From positions 86,668,069 to 86,732,068 of the forward strand of contig NW_024609884.1 in assembly GCF_016920785.2 (NCBI RefSeq): a stretch of 64,000 nucleotides of DNA, written 5' to 3'. This stretch comes from Ixodes scapularis (lineage: Eukaryota > Arthropoda > Arachnida > Ixodida > Ixodidae). Position 1 is the first letter of the stretch. Each line of letters begins with the position of its first letter. Of the stretch, positions 20,513 through 32,600 are shown in pieces. The translations under genes and the position numbers were made by a program. Under the pieces are notes generated by a model. The model made no database searches. It worked only from the letters and a program-made list of their open reading frames with translations, and was not told the origin of the DNA.

Positions 20513-20607
20513 ATGTCAGGCAAGACTTCCTTAGGCATGCTCAAATTCATCCCCAAGTGCTTGGTCATGGAAGGTCTCGGCGCGATGTATCCACTTTGAA
20601 GCATTCT
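20513..20607 (+). CDS. ADAM: ADAM exon 1 found: N-terminal prodomain
   Basis: Acceptor TTTCAG|ATG and donor TCT|GTAAGT. It starts with the last two bases of a codon, so an upstream exon must exist. It encodes …AQIHPQVLGHGRSRRD…, typical of the start of an ADAM prodomain after the signal peptide. Ends in phase 0. Confidence 0.8.
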
Positions 20608-23600
20608 GTAAGTATCGAGTGAGACTTGCTTTCTTTAGTTCGATGTGCACACACAATTAACCGCTCCTGAATGGCAGTACTGATGGCTTACTCTTGTGCA
20701 CTGTTATCTAACCAAGGCATCAAGGTAATGATGGAGAGGGTAGGGAGCTCAAACATGTTCCCTCTTCGTGGAGTTAACTGGATCTTGTGAGAAGTGTTGA
20801 CAAAAAAGCTTGGTCACACTTGCAGGTATTTCATGTGCGCAGTGTACACGCCTTGTGTGTGAAATTATACAAACTGTCGGAACAGAATGAAATGCAAATG
20901 CCGGTGCGCATGTTGGTGCACATGCTGTGCTACCTGCAGGCTGATAAAACAGTGGAGTGGAAAGGGTGCTGCGAAAGTGTGTGCTCTTTCCCCATTGTAC
21001 ACACCCTCGCAGCCTCCCTTTCAGTCTGCTGTTTTATCGCCTCCAGGTACTGCAGCATGTATCGAAGGCCATGCGTTCCAGTGTTTGCATTTCATTCCAT
21101 TCTGATAGTACCATATAATTTCACTGCACATGCAGTGTACATACGTTCGAACCAAGCAGGTACCCGTGTCCTCCCCAATTTCGTTGCGTTTGCTCCGAGA
21201 TTTTAGATGTGCATGTCCTCGGTATTCGGAGGTCCTCATTGTTTTATTTCTGGTGGTGGAAAGACCTGCAACTTTGCTTTCCTCTCGTGTGGGCCTGGGT
21301 GTTCCAGAATCACAAAGACGGTTTGCGGGTGACCTTCACCGCATTTGGCAAGCCGTACACTCTGGACTTGCGGATGACGAAGGACCTCCTGCCTTTGAGC
21401 TATTTTGAAAAGCACCACAGGAATGGGAGCCACGTGGTGGAGCGCCCCATGAGAAAGGTGGGTGGCATCGCATAGCTGTGAAAAGGGCTGTACAGGCTGT
21501 CTGACCCAAGTATTTGCCATTCTTTAGAACAACAAGCATTGCTACTATCATGGGTCGCTGGAAGGGAGGAATGACTCTTGGGTGGCTGTGAGCACCTGCA
21601 ACGGATTGAGGTATGCTTGCTTGCACTCCTCCGACAAGTTGTGCTGTTTAACGGTACAGTTGGAATTGGGCTAGTTGGTTATTCATGCTTTGATTTAACT
21701 GCGCTTAGAAAGATTACATATCATGACACTGAGCCGAGAAAGCCGATGCGACAAACAGCACAACACGATGAGCATTTTTTATTTTTATTGCATTGGCTTT
21801 CTCGTCTCAGTGTCATTATTTGTAATCCTTTGCAGCGCAGTTCAATCAATGCTGCGCTGATTTGACTTCTGTGCTGAACTTTGTCGGGTCGGTTAAAAAA
21901 TCAAAGGTGGAGCAAATGCCAAAGGACAAAGTGCATAACTAATACCGAACTAATTTCAATGTAGCGTGGAATCTAGAATGTGCATTCAGCAAGGGCGACC
22001 AGGCTGGCGGGGCTCACGAGCCGCGAGCAAAGGTGCAAATGTGGTATTTTGTATTCCTGAGCCTGAAGAAGAAACAAAAAATGTGCCGAAATCTCTGCTG
22101 TTGTTACGCTGATTCTCAACGGAATGCATACGTTGACATCATGAAGACCGACGGGCTCTCTCTCGCTGCTGAAGCTGTGATGCGAGAGAGGTGCATAAGA
22201 TTAATTAGCACGCTAGGAGATCAAATCAGACAGAAACTCCCCGACAACGTCAAAGTTCTCTAGAAGACATCACTTTTATCGGTCCAAAACACATTTTGTG
22301 CATCCTGAAGGAGTCATTGATTCCTCTGTTAAAAGTAATGGCAGTGCCCCCTGAAGAAATAGAAAAAATTCAAAACCAGTGGAGCAAAATCCTCCTCAGT
22401 AGTTGGGAGTAAATGTCATCAACATAGTCGATCTTGTGTGAAGTTCACTTCTATAAGGACGCCTGTGGCGAAAACCCTTTCACTGAGTTCCCGGATTTGC
22501 CATGTCGATCCTGGTGTTGCCCTACTCAAATGCCGAAGTGTAAAGGACATTTAGTCAGCTTAACATGGTAAAATCCAAGCTGAGGAACAAGTTGAAGCCT
22601 GAAACAACAAACACCATCCTCGTAAGAGTGGGACTGAAGTGACACAAGAAAAGTTGTTTTGATTACGAGCTTCCTATGGCGGTTGTAAGTGCAGTTGGGA
22701 CATCTGCAACATACGGGCAACCAAGTATGTGCAACTGCAGCACTGAAATCTCTAGTATTCTAGTCACCCTCTTTCAAAGACTTTTTTATGTTGTTTTAGC
22801 TCTCACAGTTTGGGGGAGCTTTTAAGAATGATGAAGGTCAATCATACGAAATTTCACTGTTTTTTTAAATACTAAAATAGGTCTTAGCGGGAAATTTAGC
22901 AGATATGTTTTAAAGTTCAGCCGAATCTGGCGGATTTCTTATTGTGTTTTAGCGAATTTCCGATGCCCAACGATGGCACTGAGGGTCTCTAAGGTGGATC
23001 TTGAGCTCGTCATTTGATCCCACAAGCTCAGTCTATGCACCCTAAGCATCCTCTAAAAACCAAAATTGCAATCACACATAGCCTTTTTCTTCTTTAAAAA
23101 TGCTAGCAAATACTGCGAAAGGTCCCCTTTTTATGTGATTTCTTTGTTTCTCTTTAAGAAGCTATTCTAGAGCACAGCCTTGTTTTATTAACTTGCAATA
23201 TTGGTTCATTACCGAATGTCACCAGATGTCGCGTGTGCACATGTAGAAATATTTTATACTGAATCATTTGGGGGAATTGCCTATAGTTGATCTTGATGGT
23301 GCAAGTGATGTCTCTTTGTGTATTAAGAAACAAAAAACAAGAAAAACAAGGTCCATCATTGCTTGGAGTTGTATGTCTCCCAGAAAATGAAATGCGTAAA
23401 TATGACCCCCTGGATAACATGGGAGATTATTAATCTAAAGTGCGGATAAAAATGGCAGCGCAAAGCAAAAACCGCTAGCATAAATGCACACTTTTAGTAG
23501 CGTACAGCCTGCCTTTCAAATTAACTGAAAGAAAAATTTTAATGTACCGTATTTATTCGAATATAAGGCGGTCACGATTATAAGGCGAGGGGGGCAGTTG

Positions 23601-26600
23601 AAGGACCCAAGAAAAAGAAAAAAAATCGTCATATTGCTATACTGAGCTTCGAATATAAGGCGGGGTATGACTTTGAGACTACAGGATTTTGGAAAAAAAC
23701 CTCGCCTTATATTCGAATAAATACGTACGGTATCCTAATCCTGCGGATAAACACGCTGCACAATAAATGTGCAGCATGTTTTGAACTGTGTTGGGTGTTT
23801 GTTCATGAGCTGGGTATTTGTTTCGTATGGAAGAAGAAAAAAGAACAGCTGAGAAGGCTTGCCTGCTATTTTTTTTTGTTGAGAAACTTTGTTTGTTGGC
23901 AGTTTGAAACAGTGTTTGTTTATGTAGGTGGTACAGAGTATTTCGAAAGTGGACATTGAATTGTCATATCACGGCATATGTCATCAGTGTGAGCACATTG
24001 GGTTGAGCCTCACACTGGAGCCAGCCAGCTAGAATAATCTTGAATCTGGGTTTACAGAAGGGGTATAAGCTTGGAGTTTTCTTGCTCCAGCACCTATGGG
24101 CAAGTTGGCCCTTCATTGACTCCTCTCTCTTCTCCCAGTGGGGTTGTCTATGACGGGGAAGAGCTGCACTACATTCATCCTGATGAGCGGGGGCACTTGT
24201 TTCTCGAGGCATCGCGCATGCTGCCAAAACCGTGGAAATGTGGTAAGCACCTCAGGTGTCTTTAGGATACTGCTGCTGAGGTAGACTTTATTTGTATCCA
24301 ACATAGAACTTCAGAAAGGAATCAAGTAGAAGAGAACTTGAAGAATTAAGAGAATAGAGAATACTTTAGCACGATGCTGCCTAGCTGCCAATATTAAGGG
24401 TCTGTGGACCCGTCAAGCTGCAATGCTGTAGCTTTTTTTCACAGCTCCTTCATCTTTTTTGTACAAGGTGAAAATAAACTGATTTGATTTGATTTGAGCT
24501 AGGTTTGTAAGAAGCAATTAAGCTTGCTGGCGGGAGTCGAGAATGATCCTTATGCAAAGTGCAATGTCATGTTGTTTTTTTTTGTTCCTTGCCCGACAGT
24601 GTTTGCATATTTGAGGGGTCCTGAAAACTTTGTGCCCCTCCCAGTGGCGTAGCCAGAAAATATTTTCGGGGGGTGTTTCAAGGTGCTGGTGCAGTCACAC
24701 ACACAATACAAAAAAAAGAAATACATACATATGTGCGTGCATGTGTGCATACACACATACACAGAGATACATAGATGCATACATACACACACACACACAT
24801 ACTGTGAACGACTTAATTTTTCCGTAGACCTAATTTTAGCGAATTTTGCGAACCACCTCCGATTTGCGAACAATAGGTCCCGCGAACAATTCGGGAAAAA
24901 TTTAATCGCCTTGAAAGCGGCATTGAGACACCGGGGAAACACGCATCCAAAAAGCATAACAATATCATTATACGCGATATGTAAATATGATATGGAAAGT
25001 ATCGTAAAGTAAATAACGCAATAAGTCGGAATTCAGCTCACCTCAAAAAGTTTATTTGGCACCTTCAGACAATTCCTGCCAAAATATAGCCGGTTCGGAT
25101 TGTGTCTTTACGGTTCCCGAGATCCGCGTACACTTCAATCAGCCATGCTGCGTGGGCGGGCTTCATAACACTTGCTTGCAAGTTGATCTTAACGTCCGCT
25201 GCACTTTGTCGTTTCTCCATCACCTCTTGTACATATCCGGCATACCACTGGGTAAAGCAGTTCATCATGGCAGTCTTGAACACACTGGTAATAATTAGGT
25301 CATTCAATTGCTGGAGTCCCGTGCAGCTTGTGGGGACGAAGACATACTCAATGTTGTTTGCAGCTAGTTTCTGCAGAAGACTCTTTGTACGTTGTGCAGC
25401 AAAGATGTCAAAAATACAAAGTGCATGTTGACTGGCACCACCCACACGACTCCTGCATGTCTCGACGTACGGAAGAACAGTGTCGACAAATCGCAGCATT
25501 GTGGCTTCGTTGCTCCAGTGGTTGTCACTGTGCCACACGTCCCAGTCATTTGGAAACTACACCTTGGCATGGCACCTGTCTGTTTTGCCTGCATATATCA
25601 GTTGAGGAGGCAAGAGTTTGCCAGAAAGCTTCGTGGTCATCAAAACGGTGACTTCCCTCTTGTCGTCCAAGCTAACCACCCCAACGTGCTTGGAATCTCG
25701 GGCCTTCATCATCCGCTTGCTGGCCGGAACCAGCTTGACACCTGTTTGGTACCAGTTGAGCACCAAGTCGTCGGGAATATTGAAGTCGTTTCTCTTCTCG
25801 TCGATAGTCTGCAGGAACTTCTTCTTGGCACCCCCGAAATCATTCGGAAAATTTCGCACAGTCTTCGTGGCCTTCCACTTGATGAATCCAATCCTGTGCA
25901 GGAAAGATCTTGCCCAGGGTCTGTCAAGAATGAGAGTCCCACCAAACTCTGGCAAGAGTGTAGGCTTGGTCGCCCGCACAATGCCCAGTGCAGCAGCGAT
26001 ACAAATCCTGGTGTTTACAATCCCGCCCCCTTCTCTGAGCTCCATAATGTACGCCCGTACGTCATCATCCAAGTTTCCAAGCACAGGCTTGACACCTCGA
26101 AGTTTACCAGGCAAGGTAGCCAGCCCTTTTGAATGACAGGACTTGCAGGCTTGGATATAGGCGGTCTTCATCCCCCTGACGGTGCTCTCGTTGAGAAGCT
26201 TTTCTCTTCCATCGGAAAACTTACTTACTGCAGCAGTTGTCCCATTTTCCACAGCATATTTCTCCATCTTACATCTAAGTTCGTCATCGTAAGCAGAGTA
26301 GGGCCCTTGTTTCCGCTTTCGGGAGTCCACGGCGGTAGAAGCAGCAATAACACTTTGGCATACCTGTGGATAAGGCAGTCTCGGCGTATGATGATCTCCT
26401 GCATTCTCGACCACTGGCTTGAAGTAACGTAGTAACGACATCGCAGGACAGCAGACTGACGGACACAAGAAAGTGTACCACACTGACACAGAGCGTGCTG
26501 GCGTTGATGACCACGGTACGCAGCCAAGTTTGATTGGCCCCTAAACCTACTTTGAGTCGGTTTATGTACAATCATTGGACGCCATTGCCCTTTGTCACTG

Positions 26601-29600
26601 GCCTTCCATGCAAAGTGTGTGACCTCGAAAAGCGAACTCAAGAAAGGTTCAGGGGTGTGTGACCCAGTTAGTTTGGACCCTTAACTTATTTACACACACT
26701 GGTTTGACCCCATTGCCTTTGGCGGTTGTCCTTTCATGCAGAGTGTGTGACCTCAAAAAGTGAACTCGAGATAGGTTCATGTCAAAGAAAACCGATGTGA
26801 ACACTAACATGGCCTTTGTCGGCGTCTCGAAGCCGCGGGTAGCGGCGGTGACTTCCGGACTATTAGTCACGCAAACTACTGCCGTCTTAACTTTTCTAGA
26901 TCTTGACTGGTTGGCTGAAGCCACGGAATCCTAGAAAGATGGAAAGACAACCGGGCCGGAAAGTGTGTGGGGGGGGGGGGGGTCTGGTGTCAGTCTGGAT
27001 TCGTGAAAATTAGAACCCGCAAATAATTTAAATTTTTCAACTTTGGCCTGATTTGCGAAAATTCGAGCCCGCGAAAATTACGTCGTTTACAGTATATATA
27101 TAATAAAGTAAACTTTCGCTTGGCCCCTCCATAATAGAGGGTTGAATAGCAAACTATACACATGACAGTGATTAGACCTCCGTAGCTTTAGCAAGCGCAT
27201 GGACATGCTCACTATGGGGACTTACTCAGCTGCTCAAATAGCACCATGCTCCAAGTACCACATAGTGACTGACAAGATTGCTCACAGAAAATAAAATAAA
27301 TGAATGAAACTGCCGGCTGATTGTGGCATATGTCTGTGTATTGTTCGGATATTTGAACATCCCCTTTCGTTTGTGTGCTTTTCAAGGGTACGACGACACT
27401 CAGAGTCTCTGGACCAGCTTCCATAAGCGGGTGAGTGTTTCTAAGGTGGATATAATGCGACAGTCCCAACTTGTCGGAGAATTTTCTGACTGTGTACGCA
27501 GACTGGATATCTCGAATGGCTTTTTTTGTTCCAGGGCAAAAGGTCCATTGTAATGCAGCCCCCTTTTAAGAGCAATGCAAGGTCTCGCTATGTGGAGCTT
27601 CTTATTGTAAATGATCACAAAGAGGTGAGTCGGAAAAGTTTGTAGGGGATTGCTACTTTACATTGCGCCGTGGTTAACTCTTGGTTCTCATTCTTTCAGT
27701 TCCTAAAAATGAAAAAGAACAAGGATGCAGTCTTTGAGCGTAGCAAACAAATAGCCAATATAGTGAATGCGGTGAGTCTTCTTTTCCTTCGTGTGACTTC
27801 GCTAGTGATGTTAGTGCAACCTCTGGGCAGAATCTGAATGTGGCTTCATGGTTTTTCAGCTTTATGCCCCGCTGAACATATTCATTGCATTGGTTGGAGT
27901 TATCGTTTGGACGGATCACGATGAAATTGTCATGTCATCGGATGGCGATTCAACGTTGAACAATTTCCTGCAGTACCGGCGGGAGCGCCTTGCTCGAGAG
28001 CATCCAAACGACAATGCGCAACTAATAACGTGAGTTGGGGGCTTTGTGCCTGGACTGGGGAGGAATGGCGATTCAGCTGTTCAGCGCATTGTTGCTCTGC
28101 GAGAGGGACGCCCCCATTACCATATGCCGAGCCTCGCGGTAATTTGGCATCTAACTCCTCCTAATTGAGAAAATTATATTTTGGAGAATGCGCACGCTGA
28201 TTTTTCACATCTCGAATGGTGTAAAACGGAGAAAATTGGAGGTCATGTCGCTAAACCCTGCACCGGCATAGTACTTGCAGCAGTGGCCATGGGAAAATGG
28301 TTTTAGCTTTTCGACTCCTGTTTTTGTGCAGGGACATTGTTATGGACAGTAGCGTTGTTGGCAAGGCACTGAAGGGGCCCATCTGCACGTACGAATACTC
28401 TGGCGGCGTCAACATGGTAAGGGTGCCACTTGCTGACCTTGTTCTGGCAGCCAGGCTGACCCGGATCACTGTTTTCAGGACCATCATCAGGTGGTGGGAG
28501 TGGTGGCGACCACAATGGCCCATGAACTGGGCCACAACTTCGGGATGGAGCATGACGACAAGGACTCAAAGTGCCACTGCCCCGAGAAGCGGTGCATCAT
28601 GGCGTCTGCATCGAGGTACCGCCGCTTTCTCTTGGCCCCTGGGGCCATACTGTTCGTCTAGTTGCGGGTTTATCTGCTCTTCTTGCATGGAAAGCGTGAC
28701 ACAGTGCTGACAAGCGATCACTGTTTTTTTTCTCTGTTTCGCTTGCAACTCAAGATCTATCGTCAAAGTTTTTAGCGGGGGGGGGGGGGGGGGGGGGGGG
28801 AAATGGGCTCGGAAATGGGCTCGTTCAGGACAACAACTTGGGTGGTAAAATTTGCCGTTGGTGTGTGACCTGTCTGAGCAAAACATATAAAAGCACCCAA
28901 GTCCTGTTGGAGCCAAAAGCGTTGCCCATTGCACGTGAAGGGCCACCAAAGACATTTCCAAAATGCTCCTAAGGGCGGTGTTTTTCGCTACCTTATAGAG
29001 GGCTGAGTACACTGCTGGGTGTTTTACAGAATTGTTTTTCAACAGGCTAATATTGTTTTCATGCAATAGAACATGTAAAAACCAGTGGCAACCACCGAGA
29101 CTGAAACTTCTGCTGAGATCACATGAGAGAAGAAGGATGCATAGTTGCAGCCATTTACAGGAAACGGGGATGTTGTGCTCACGTTTCTGTCCTCTCCCGC
29201 CGTGCACGGCACCAGCAGTACACTTCGTTTGTTTCTGTTGGTTGGAGGTCTGTTTAGGGCAAGGGCAGAATTGTCTGCAGTGCCTCTGCCAAGTGTCGAT
29301 ACTATAGAATTAACCTTTTTAACAGTCTTCCTTTTGAAAGCAAACAAGCTGGTAGTTATTGAATGGGAAGAAAAAAAATTAGCATTTGAGACTGAGGGTT
29401 GCATAAAAGGGGACAAAGCAACAAGGGTGGCACATTGGTCCTTCATTTTCCTCCAGGTGACCCCGGGAAATCAACTGCAGGCGCCAGACCGCATGCAGCT
29501 TGGTTTTATTTAAAGAAACACACAATCAAATAACTTTTTTTTTTTTTTTATGTATTTCACAAAATGAGCTTTCCCGAAAAAAATAAAAATAAAGTTAATT

Positions 29601-32600
29601 ATTTTTGTCAGAAGACGCATTCCGAGTTCGAAGCAACTGGCTCTAAAGCGTCTTTTATTTTGAGGTCAAAGTCACGTCGAAATAGGAGCTACTTCGTCAG
29701 CCTTCGATTGGCTGGAAAGAGCATGGAAGAAAGGTCCATTGCGTGCCTCTCCTCCACGTGCTGTGGAAGGGTGCGAGCGAGAAAAATGGGAGGAAAAAAA
29801 AAGAAGCAAATTAGACGTTTGTGTTTAGGCAGCGTAAGGTTGGTTTCTCATGAGGTGTGGCGACGCTGATTTGCGTTGTGGACGAGAATCTTAGCACAGT
29901 GCAGTACGACTGTTAGCCTGGGGTCTTTAACATGCACCACACGGTAGCGATACACGACCGCACGCCACTTCGATGCTTGTCCAGATCCAAACGGGCAGGG
30001 GTGGGGATTGCACGCTGGATCCCCGGGTTCCGCAGCGCAAGCGTTTGCTCCACGTGCTCCGAGCTGGTGTGCGCTAGCCCATTTGGCCACCGATCCCCCC
30101 TAAATGGTGGGGAGGAGGATTGACCCATACACTCCTTTCATGGCTCCGTTTAAACTGTATCTTCCAGCATAAATATTGCATTAATTAATTAAAAAAAAAA
30201 CTGATGCAATTAATTAATGCAATAATTATATTTTAAAAAAACGTTTTTGAGGCACGCAGTATTTCTCTAAGCAGATTGCAGCATATCTGGTGGGAACCAT
30301 GCAGGCTGGACATTATATTACCTCTTGAGGGTACAACTGCTGCGTCATAGTCACTGACGGCCGAAGAAACGCAGGGTGTGACTTATTGTGGTCACGCTTC
30401 TCGCTTCGTGATGTAGTCTTTTGCATTCTTAAGGCGTCTTTGTTGCGGAGCATCAATGAGGTGCTCAGGACTTGCCAGCCCCACGTTTCTGAAGCTGTCA
30501 GTGAGTCCAGTGGCATTGCTAATGGAGCATCCCCACCGCCGCGAGCGCCATGTGCCGCCTACGCTGCCTGGAATGCTTCTTCGACTGGTCTGTTTGGCAT
30601 TTCATCCTGCCCGCGCATCCAAAGCGGTCCCCAAGTGGCAACAAGCAACCTTGCAAAAACTGCCGTGTCACGCTGCCGGGCGTAAAAGTTTCGGCAAAAA
30701 GTAGGAGCAAACGCGAGCGCCGCCGTCGTGGCAGTGGCCAAAATCCTCACTGGCTGACCTTGCGTGGACTGCCTCACTGGAGAGTGACCTGCAGCAGGAA
30801 AGGTGTCTGCCACATTCCCCACAGCTGCCGGAATGCCGCCAGGATCGCGACTGGCAACAGCGTGACTCTTCTATGACGTCGTGAGATATAAATGGAGGGA
30901 CCACCTTTTTACGCGGAGGCAGGAAGCTTCTGGAAGTGACACGAGGCTACCAGGGGCGAAGCCACAAGTGTGGAGGGACAAGCCCCCAACAATGACCAAA
31001 ACCAAGAGACGGGGCCCCGAGGGTGACCAAAACAGCTGTTGAGTCAGCTCTGCTTTCTGTCCAACAGCTTCTCTTAGTCTTGGTCATCGTTTGGGCATGT
31101 CCCTTCACGCTTGTGACTTCGCCCCTGGTGGTCTCATGTCGCTTCCAGAAGCTTCCTGCCTCCAGGACTTTTTAGGATGCAGTGAATGCACCAGTCGGGA
31201 GATGTGTACCTAGCAGCATAATCCCGCCTGTTTTACTGAATTGCTGTTCTGGCCCCGCAGCAGCCCGCCCAGCCCGAGCCAGTGGTCTTCCTGCTCGAAG
31301 CAGTACCTCCAGTCGGCGTTTGAGCAGGGCATGGACCACTGCCTGTGGAACCTCCCGGACGACATTGTGGGGCCCGTGTGCGGCAACGGCTTCCTCGAGG
31401 CGGGCGAGGATTGCGACTGCGGCCCTGTCGAGGTGGGCTCCGTCGGCTGCCGTCCCAGTCGGACTGCGGCTCTTTCTCCACTTGTGCTCCTTCGACGCCA
31501 CTCTTCCTGGTTAAAATATTGCGAGGGCATATTAGCCGTGACTCATACATTCTAAGCTCATTATAACAGACTTTGATTTTGACAAAGATTTCGGTCTGTT
31601 TTAAGAGGAGCATGTTGTATGCAGATATGAAGTTGAGTCAATGGTATGTAGAGGAAAACCAACCGAACTTCGCAAATTGATATGTTATATCCGAATATCT
31701 GTTGTAACCAGGTCTGCTGTAATGAGCGTAGACTGAAGTTGTTGGATTGTTTCATGGAAACAGTTGGGCAACAATTACAAAGAAATGTGAAGATAAAGTA
31801 CTACCGTATGTTTAAAAATTGGTCCAAGTTGTGCCTCGAGTCGAAGTGCAAAGTAACGTAGGACCTATGTGCTACTTAGAGCAAAGTAGTAAGGTACATT
31901 GGGTGCAATGTACTTTGACTAATGTACACTGGTCACCAAGCTTATACAGAATGTGCAAACTGTGTCCTGTCTGACAGGAGGGCTGTCCTGGCAGCAGCCT
32001 AAGAACTGCTTTGTGACATAGCACTCGATGGAATAGCCTGAGCAGGGGAAGTCGCTGTACAGTATGTCCAGTATACTTTAATTGTAAAATACATTAACCT
32101 TTCCACGCAAGATTTTTCATACTCTTTCATTCGCCCGAAGTAACCTTTTCAAACTGCTATAATAGTAATAATAATGTTTACTTTCTGTGTCCTCCCTCTC
32201 TGGAGTGCTAGAATGTTTAATCTGTCTGTCCGGTCAGTAATGATGGAGATAAAAATAACAATGTCATCAGATTAAGATTTTATTCCATCGATTTATCTCG
32301 CTGCGCATATATAAAGTAACTCGATGGCACAATGTCAGTGGTGACAAACATAGCGCTCCTGAAGCTAGGTATTAATGCACCAGCTTCCAGAGAGGAGCTG
32401 TGACCACCAAAATTCAGTACAGTTCAACCTCGATTTAACAAAGTCACCGAGACCCGCTAATTATTTCGTTAAAATAGGGAACTTCGTAAAACCGAGGAAG
32501 GGAGACCTCGCGCATAGGCTACGCGGGGAATCCGAATTTGCTCATTAAATTGGGGAATTCGTAAAATCTGGTTTCGTTAAATCGAGGTTCAACTGTATAG

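Noticed and set aside
25392..26136. Plus-strand frames of 172-246 codons
   Set aside because: Antisense shadows of the pogo-like transposase on the minus strand.
28566..29207. 213-codon minus-strand frame
   Set aside because: It reads through the G24 run as polyproline and overlaps ADAM exon 10 in antisense; no domain.
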